From an uncultured Prevotellaceae bacterium (GTDB lineage Bacteria > Bacteroidota > Bacteroidia > Bacteroidales > Bacteroidaceae): 47,577 bases of DNA. Position numbers and translations under genes: made by a program. The stretch covers positions 1-47,577 of the forward strand of contig CACXJZ010000017.1 in assembly GCA_902768105.1 (NCBI GenBank), in the 5' to 3' direction. The notes under the pieces are model-generated. The model had not been told where the DNA came from. It did no database searches and saw nothing but the letters and a program-made list of their open reading frames with translations. The first letter of the stretch is position 1. Every line of letters starts with the position of its first letter. Below are positions 42,490-47,577 of the stretch, in pieces.

Positions 42490-44331
42490 TCAACGTATTA
42501 TGACTTTCTTACCACCCACAATATAGATACCGGCAGACAGGTCCTGAACCTTATTTCCAACGTAGCGGCCATCAAGGGTGTAGATGGCTGAGGATGCTGG
42601 ATAAAGAGTGGAAGGCGAAGGAAGTATACCAGAAGGTATATAAGTATAACCCAGCTTGTTATCCATCCACACAATACGCTCCTGCACGTAGCGTCGCACG
42701 TTCTGCACCTCGGCCTCGTAGCTGCCCCAAATCACCGGATTTCCGTGCACAATCTCGTCCATGATGGGCCAGCGCAGGAAGTTCAGTCTCTGCGACTGCT
42801 GCAACTGCTGTTCCATCAGGTCGATGTCGGCCGTCATGCTCTCTGCTGTCAGTCCGCCCTGGCGCACCTCGTCCCAGATATCCAGCAACTGTGCCTTGAC
42901 GTCTTCGTCGTCCTTGACAATGCTGTTCACAAACATCCTCATGTTACCGGCACAACTACCAGTTGTAGCATAGACATAGTCTGTCATTTCCATGATGGGA
43001 TATGAACGTTGATCATTCTCAAAGGCCAGGTCGAAGTCCCACACAGGACCGGTATGGATGATGTCCTCACCACGGTCCTTATACATATAGGTACTCCAGT
43101 AGGTATCGCTGTTGCCCGACAGCTCGCCCACCAAGAAGTGGCGCAGGAAGGTGTTGAGGTCCAGATACGTTTTCCAGTCCTTCTCCATCATGTTGAAGTA
43201 TTGTTGGATGTACTCGTGCTGTTCGTTGGTAATCTTATCCTCGTCGGGCGACTTGATGGTCACGGGGTTACCCATGATCGACGTAAACTTCGACGTCTCA
43301 TCGTTGGCATAGGCATCCACCTCAATGAAGTAGCCACCCGTCAAGGCCTCGCCGGAGTTGTCCTCAGGCGTCATCTCGGTAATCTCCACGCGCCCGGGGT
43401 TCACCTCTATCTGGTCACACAACTGATAGCAGCCCTTGTACTCACCATTGAGCAGCACATCGACAGCGGCACCATACGGCGTGTAGGGCATACCCATCCT
43501 GCGGCTCAGGTCGAAGGCCAGCAGGTTACGCATCAGCGTCTTGTCTCCGTAGTTATTGATGAGCGTCCACTTCTTCGCCTTCACAGGGGCATCAAGCACG
43601 TTCTGCTTCTTCTCGAACTTGATGCGGTAAGGCTTTTTGGGGAACGCACGCGACGTATTGCCACGTTCACGAATGCCGCCGGGCTGGTACAACAGCTTCG
43701 TGCCATTGTCCGAGATGATGGCTATCTGCGACTGTATATCATGTTCTTTGTCGTAGGGAATCTCGCCATTCAGCGTGTGTATGCTGACCGTAGGCAGGTT
43801 GGTCAACTGGCTCAGATGCGTGTCGTCGCCCTCACCTGCTACGCCATAAAATTCCAGTTCGGCAACATTACAACGCACATCCGACGGACCGACATAGCGC
43901 ACATAGCGGAAACCGCGCGAGCAGTTCACCGTGGCATACGACATCTGCCCGATGACGCCCTCTTCGGTGATGATATACAGCGGCAGTGCATCCATGAAGT
44001 CTTCGCGGTTGGCACCTTCAAACACGCCCAGCTGCACACGCTTGGGACCGGTAGCGTAGTTGCGGGGCGCCCATCCCACCTTCGTGATGATATGCTTCGA
44101 ACCGAGGTCGAGTCCAGCCCATGTGTAGCTGCGCTCATACGAGGCGAAACAGGTGTTAAGGTCCCCGTCGAAGGCCATCTCGCGGGTGTTGGCCGTCGTT
44201 GACTCCTTGAGCGTTGTATAGTCCACCGATATCTCCGTGCCGATGACCGTACCCGTCAGTTTTTTTCCGTCGTCTGCTATTGCCGACAACGACGGTGCCA
44301 TCAGCAGCAATAATAATATAATATGTCTCAT
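42490..44331 (-). CDS. CotH kinase family surface protein with discoidin-like N-terminus
   Basis: A 613-residue protein. The signal peptide (MRHIILLLLLMAPSLSAIAD) is followed by a galactose-binding/discoidin-like region (about 30-165: AFDGDLNTCFAS, TWAGLDLGSK, RYVRYVGPSDVRCNVAELEFYG). The CotH domain (about 200-520) follows, with RERGNTSRAFPKKPYRIKFE, KKWTLINNYGDKTLMRNLLA and the catalytic-loop GPVWDFDLAFEN. CotH proteins are atypical protein kinases first known from spore coats. The tail IYTLDGRYVGNKVQDLSAGI...YIVGGKKVIIR is the Bacteroidota sorting-type end, as in 1429-2808. It is probably exported to the surface. It lies 31 nt after tcdA. Confidence 0.9.
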   Translation of the reverse strand: MRHIILLLLLMAPSLSAIADDGKKLTGTVIGTEISVDYTTLKESTTANTREMAFDGDLNTCFASYERSYTWAGLDLGSKHIITKVGWAPRNYATGPKRVQLGVFEGANREDFMDALPLYIITEEGVIGQMSYATVNCSRGFRYVRYVGPSDVRCNVAELEFYGVAGEGDDTHLSQLTNLPTVSIHTLNGEIPYDKEHDIQSQIAIISDNGTKLLYQPGGIRERGNTSRAFPKKPYRIKFEKKQNVLDAPVKAKKWTLINNYGDKTLMRNLLAFDLSRRMGMPYTPYGAAVDVLLNGEYKGCYQLCDQIEVNPGRVEITEMTPEDNSGEALTGGYFIEVDAYANDETSKFTSIMGNPVTIKSPDEDKITNEQHEYIQQYFNMMEKDWKTYLDLNTFLRHFLVGELSGNSDTYWSTYMYKDRGEDIIHTGPVWDFDLAFENDQRSYPIMEMTDYVYATTGSCAGNMRMFVNSIVKDDEDVKAQLLDIWDEVRQGGLTAESMTADIDLMEQQLQQSQRLNFLRWPIMDEIVHGNPVIWGSYEAEVQNVRRYVQERIVWMDNKLGYTYIPSGILPSPSTLYPASSAIYTLDGRYVGNKVQDLSAGIYIVGGKKVIIR

Positions 44332-44362
44332 TTGTATTTTTCTTTTTTCTTAACAGTAAAGT

Positions 44363-45085
44363 TTATGCTTTGTTTTTCACGGCCGTGAGCACCAGTCCCG
44401 CCAGAGTAAAGCCGAAGATGGCGGTGATGTGCACCAAACTGCCGTTAGGAGTAGAGTCCTCCTTACTCCTTCTCTCCTTCTCTCCTTCCCTCCTTAAAAC
44501 AACCTCGTCGCTGAACACACACTGGAACTTGCGGGCAGGAAAAGTCTTTGACTTCTTGAATCTCTGACGCAGGGCGCGGGCAAGAGGACAGCCCTTCACC
44601 TTCCAGAATTCAGCCACCTGAACACGCGTCGGGTCAACCTTCAGCGCAGCACCCATCGACGAGAAAAGCACCGCCTTCGAGCGCGTAGCCCGTTCTATGA
44701 GCAGCTGCTTGTCGGCCAGCGAGTCAATGGCATCAATCACGTAGTCATACTCGTCCAGCGGGAAGCAGTCAGCGCTGTCGGCACAGTAGGTCTCGTTGCG
44801 GATGATGATCTCCGCCTCGGGGTTGATGGTGAGCAGATGGTCACGCATGGCCTCCACCTTCACCTGTCCCACGGTCTCCTGTGTCGCCATGAGTTGACGG
44901 TTGATGTTGCTAGGGGCCACACGGTCGAAGTCCACCAGCGTAATCTGACGGATGCCGGAGCGTACCAATGCCTCGATGCACCACGACCCTACCCCGCCGC
45001 AGCCAAAGACGATAACACGCTGTTGGGCGACACGCTCCATGACGTCGTCGCCCAACAGTAATTGTGCTCTTTGTAGAAACTCCAT
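44363..45085 (-). CDS. tcdA: tRNA threonylcarbamoyladenosine dehydratase
   Basis: A 240-residue E1-like (ThiF-fold) ATPase that cyclises t6A to ct6A on tRNA. The nucleotide-binding loop is VFGCGGVGSWCIEALVRSGI, followed by LVDFDRVAPSNINRQ. DYVIDAIDSLADK, SSMGAALKVDPTRVQVAEF, KVKGCPLARALR and FPARKFQCVFSDEV match TcdA of other Bacteroidales. A charged stretch (REGEKERRSKED) near residues 200-211 comes from a purine-rich repeat (44455-44500), where homologues are usually shorter. The start codon overlaps the thrS stop (TAATG), so the two are translationally coupled, a sensible pairing of two tRNA-related enzymes. Confidence 0.92.
   Translation of the reverse strand: MEFLQRAQLLLGDDVMERVAQQRVIVFGCGGVGSWCIEALVRSGIRQITLVDFDRVAPSNINRQLMATQETVGQVKVEAMRDHLLTINPEAEIIIRNETYCADSADCFPLDEYDYVIDAIDSLADKQLLIERATRSKAVLFSSMGAALKVDPTRVQVAEFWKVKGCPLARALRQRFKKSKTFPARKFQCVFSDEVVLRREGEKERRSKEDSTPNGSLVHITAIFGFTLAGLVLTAVKNKA
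44455..44500 (-). repeat. Purine-rich repeat inside tcdA
   Basis: On the coding strand GAGGGAAGGAGAGAAGGAGA followed by GAAGGAGTAAGGAGGAC; units of about 9 nt. It resembles the repeat in hemW (18847-18897) in composition and strand, and encodes charged residues between conserved blocks. Confidence 0.7.
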
Positions 45086-47004
45086 TAGAAGTCCTTGGTC
45101 ATTTCAGCCACCTCGTCGTTGATTTTCTTCGCAAACTCAGCAATGGTCATCGTGGCCTGTTCGCCACCACCCTGCTGACGCATGCTGACAAGACCCTCAG
45201 CAGCTTCCTTCTCGCCCACGATGAGCATAAAGGGGATGCGCTTCAGTTCGTTGTCACGAATCTTACGACCCAGTTTCTCGTTGCGGTCATCAACCTGAGC
45301 GCGGACACCGGCCAGGTCAAGCTGCTTCATCACGGAGAAAGCATAGTCGTTGTACTTCTCTGACAAAGGCAAGATGGCCACCTGGTCGGGCGTGAGCCAC
45401 AGGGGGAAGTGACCGCTGGTGTGCTCGATGAGCACGGCCGTGAAGCGCTCCAGACTTCCGAACGGTGCACGGTGAATCATGACAGGAGTCTTCTTCTGGT
45501 TGTCCTCGTCGGTATATTCCAGCTGGAAGCGCTTGGGCAGGTTGTAGTCCACCTGAATGGTGCCCAACTGCCAGCGACGGCCAATGGCATCCTTGATCAT
45601 GAAGTCGAGCTTCGGACCATAGAAGGCAGCCTCACCGTACTCTACCTTGGCAGGCAGGCCCTTCTCCTCGCAGGCCTCGACAATAGCCTTCTCAGCCAGT
45701 GCCCAGTCCTCGTCGGTTCCCACGTACTTGTCGTGGTCGTTAGGATCGCGGAGCGAGATTTGTGCCTCGAAGTTAAATCCGAAGGCGGTCAGCACGATGC
45801 CGATGATGTCCATCACGTTCAGGAACTCCTGCTTCACCTGGTCGGGACGGCAGAAGATGTGGGCATCGTCCTGCGTGAACGAGCGTACACGAGTGAAACC
45901 GTGCAGCTCACCTGACTGCTCGTAACGATAGACCGTACCGAACTCAGCAATACGCAGGGGCAGGTCACGATATGAACGGGGTTTCCAAGCGAAGATTTCG
46001 CAGTGGTGCGGACAGTTCATGGGCTTCAGCATGTAAACCTCACCCTCCTCGGGGGTGGTGATGGGTTGGAACGAGTCCTTGCCGTAGTGGTCCCAGTGAC
46101 CAGAGGTGATATAGAGGTTCTTACTGCCAATGTGCGGAGTGATAACCTCCTGATAGCCGAAACGCTTCTGCACCTTGCGCAGGTGGTCCTGCAGACGCAG
46201 ACGCAGCTCAGTGCCCTTCGGCAGCCATATGGGCAGACCCTTGCCCACCTTCTCGGAGAACATAAACAGCTCCATCTCCTTGCCTATCTTACGGTGGTCG
46301 CGCTTCTTGGCTTCCTCCAGCATGACGAGATACTCGTCAAGCATCTTCTTCTTGGGGAACGAGATACCATAGAGACGCTGCAGCTGCTGCTTCGTGGCAT
46401 CACCGCGCCAGAAGGCACCGGCAACACTCGTCAGCTTGATGGCCTTGATGGCGCCCGTGTTCACGAGGTGCGGACCGCGGCAGAGGTCAGTAAACGAGCC
46501 CTGCGTGTATGTGGTGATGCTTCCGTCCTCGAGGTCCTGCTCAATGTGCTCGCACTTGTAGGTCTGACCGTCGGCAGCAAACTCCTTCAGGGCTTCTGCC
46601 TTGGGCACCTCACGGCGTACCACGGGTTCCTTCTTGCCAGCCAGCTCGCGCATCTTCTCCTCAATCTTCGGGAAGTCACTCTCCTTGATACTCTCACCGT
46701 CTTTCAACAGCACGTCGTAGAAGAAACCGTTCTCGATGGCAGGGCCGAAACCGAATTGCACGCCAGGATACAACTCCTGCAATGCCTCGGCCAGCAAGTG
46801 CGCACTGGTGTGCCAGAACGTGTGCTTACCCTGCTCGTCGTCCCACTTGAAGAGCTCAAACTGTGCATCCTCCATGATGGGGCGGTTCAACTCGACAGTC
46901 TCGCCATTCACTGCGCAACTCAGAACGTCGCGTGCCAGAGCCGGCGAAATGCTCTCGGCAATCTCAAAACCCGTCACGCCCTGCTCATACGAGCGAACAG
47001 TCAT
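45085..47004 (-). CDS. thrS: Threonyl-tRNA synthetase
   Basis: A 639-residue protein with the full ThrRS layout: TGS domain (about 1-60), the editing domain ([22 protein letters not shown]), and the class II catalytic core ([48 protein letters not shown]). The catalytic zinc Cys and His ligands are present. The C-terminal anticodon-binding domain is [17 protein letters not shown]...[20 protein letters not shown]. The N-terminus begins [12 protein letters not shown], about 8-10 residues shorter than usual, so the first TGS strand is missing or translation starts at a non-ATG codon just upstream (an in-frame ATT lies at 47013-47011). The promoter at 47039-47069 limits how far upstream the start can be. 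Confidence 0.97.
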   Translation of the reverse strand: MTVRSYEQGVTGFEIAESISPALARDVLSCAVNGETVELNRPIMEDAQFELFKWDDEQGKHTFWHTSAHLLAEALQELYPGVQFGFGPAIENGFFYDVLLKDGESIKESDFPKIEEKMRELAGKKEPVVRREVPKAEALKEFAADGQTYKCEHIEQDLEDGSITTYTQGSFTDLCRGPHLVNTGAIKAIKLTSVAGAFWRGDATKQQLQRLYGISFPKKKMLDEYLVMLEEAKKRDHRKIGKEMELFMFSEKVGKGLPIWLPKGTELRLRLQDHLRKVQKRFGYQEVITPHIGSKNLYITSGHWDHYGKDSFQPITTPEEGEVYMLKPMNCPHHCEIFAWKPRSYRDLPLRIAEFGTVYRYEQSGELHGFTRVRSFTQDDAHIFCRPDQVKQEFLNVMDIIGIVLTAFGFNFEAQISLRDPNDHDKYVGTDEDWALAEKAIVEACEEKGLPAKVEYGEAAFYGPKLDFMIKDAIGRRWQLGTIQVDYNLPKRFQLEYTDEDNQKKTPVMIHRAPFGSLERFTAVLIEHTSGHFPLWLTPDQVAILPLSEKYNDYAFSVMKQLDLAGVRAQVDDRNEKLGRKIRDNELKRIPFMLIVGEKEAAEGLVSMRQQGGGEQATMTIAEFAKKINDEVAEMTKDF

Positions 47005-47038
47005 ATCTACAATATATGTTTAAGTTTAAAATCGGCTG

Positions 47039-47069
47039 CAAAATTACAAAATAGCAGGCAAAATACAAA
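47039..47069 (-). promoter_or_regulatory. thrS promoter
   Basis: On the minus strand TTTG (47069-47066), 19 bp, TAATTTTG (47046-47039), followed by CAGCCGATTTT. The ATG lies 35 nt downstream of the -7 box. Confidence 0.7.
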
Positions 47070-47105
47070 ATAAATTACGTTTTTCTTTCATCTTGGCACA
47101 AAAAA

Positions 47106-47163
47106 GCCTCCCCTTCTGGGGAGGTTTGGAGAGGCTGGAGCCTCCCCTTCAGGGGAGGTTTGG
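47106..47163. repeat. Two tandem palindromic elements, 34-nt period
   Basis: GCCTCCCCTTCTGGGGAGGT followed by TTGG (47106-47129) is repeated with one change (47140-47163). Each contains CCTCCCC-n-GGGGAGG and the two lie head to tail after the HU-family gene (on its strand). It could act as a terminator, but no strong T-tract is present. The same element, reversed, occurs in hemW. Confidence 0.8.
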
Positions 47164-47168
47164 TGGGG

Positions 47169-47577
47169 CTAAGGTGTCGGCTCCACCCACTGGTCCACGG
47201 GCGTGTAGCGCTGCGTGCGCTTCACCTTGCCGTCCACGGTGGTCTTCGTGATCTCCACCACGCTGCGGGGCTTCAGCGGCGTGTAGCGGATGTGCACACC
47301 CACGATGTTCTCTGCCACGTCGAAGTCCTCGACCGTGTCGGCCCCCTCCTTCTTGTTCTCCAGCGTCGGGAAGAACGTGCCCAGTCCGTCCAGCTTCACC
47401 GCCACGCCCTGGCCTACCAGCTCCGGCACGCAGGTGGCGAGCTTGCGCAGGATGCCCTCCACGATGTCCACGGTCCAGACGCTGCCGTGCTGTGCGATGT
47501 GCTCCGACAGTCCTCGCGTGTTCAGCGTTGATACTCTGACTGCACGGCCGTAATACTTGCCGAAGTAGTCACTCTTC
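47169..47577 (-). CDS. HU-family DNA-binding protein (5' end outside window)
   Basis: The frame is open from 47576 to the stop at 47169-47171, about 135 residues visible. The part read first (KSDYFGKYYGRAVRVSTLNT, then RGLSEHIAQHGSVWT) continues into the HU/IHF-like arm region VKLDGLGTFFPTLENKKEG and a C-terminal extension rich in Thr and charged residues (KTTVDGKVKRTQRYTPVDQW). This is the form common in Bacteroidales HU-related proteins, probably nucleoid-associated or DNA-bending. The start lies beyond the window. A GTG at 47471 is open but lies inside the fold and is unlikely to be the start. Confidence 0.8.
   Translation of the reverse strand, partial: KSDYFGKYYGRAVRVSTLNTRGLSEHIAQHGSVWTVDIVEGILRKLATCVPELVGQGVAVKLDGLGTFFPTLENKKEGADTVEDFDVAENIVGVHIRYTPLKPRSVVEITKTTVDGKVKRTQRYTPVDQWVEPTP

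Noticed and set aside
43009-44202. Long open frame (397 codons) opposite the CotH gene
   Set aside because: Antisense shadow; no domain or signal seen and the opposite strand encodes a clear family.
46003-47073. Long open frame (356 codons) opposite thrS
   Set aside because: Antisense shadow of a conserved gene with strong codon bias.

Overview
The window reads as a chromosomal segment of a Bacteroidales bacterium, most likely Prevotella or a close relative. Supporting signs are promoters of the Bacteroidota type (TTTG, about 20 bp, TAnnTTTG) before many genes, no obvious Shine-Dalgarno sequences, a TonB-dependent receptor tail typical of the phylum, GIYI-x-GGKK/NGKK C-terminal tails on surface proteins, DUF4878 and YiiX-type lipoproteins, and an EF-G2-like second elongation factor. 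Genus is inference; the phylum is well supported.

Layout. 1-2808: end of a TonB-dependent receptor, a GNAT acetyltransferase, a truncated DUF3795 gene, two arrays of short elements with an exact 22-nt period, and a decayed surface-protein gene. 2898-5555 (-): ligA and a small secreted protein. 5716-15413 (+): a run of phospho-signalling genes, with a LytTR regulator, two FHA proteins, two acidic His-bearing membrane-anchored paralogues, a caspase-like protein, a PP2C phosphatase, a secreted protein, a Ser/Thr kinase with MORN repeats and a small HExxH protein. 15415-18612 (-): EF-G2-like factor, YiiX-like hydrolase, DUF4878 lipoprotein. 18731-22329: hemW (+) and a solitary TonB-dependent receptor (-).

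22420-34615 (-): a tightly coupled run starting with a zinc-ribbon protein, a 989-aa membrane kinase, a 1106-aa protein with four AAA+ modules, a zinc-ribbon/FHA protein and a PP2C phosphatase. It continues into metA (acetyl-type), a U32 peptidase and a membrane zinc-ribbon lipoprotein. 34728-38721 (-): M13 peptidase and an ABC-F ATPase, divergent from tex (+, 38805-40979). 41059-42397 (-): infC-rpmI-rplT. 42490-47004 (-): thrS-tcdA-cotH. The window ends inside an HU-family gene.

The strongest candidate for an undescribed system is the pair of kinase/phosphatase/FHA/zinc-ribbon clusters (5.7-15.4 kb and 26.0-34.6 kb). Each has its own Ser/Thr kinase, PP2C phosphatase and FHA reader. One adds membrane-tethered acidic proteins and an exported caspase-like protein; the other adds a four-module CbxX-type AAA+ machine. 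Short T-[IV]-[VFY] motifs in several of the proteins look like possible FHA ligands. The second theme is repeats. Three unrelated-looking arrays share a strict 22-nt period, one of them inside the U32 coding sequence. Palindromes or purine-rich repeats also lie in frame inside hemW, tex and tcdA. All functional statements come from reading motifs by eye; no searches were run.
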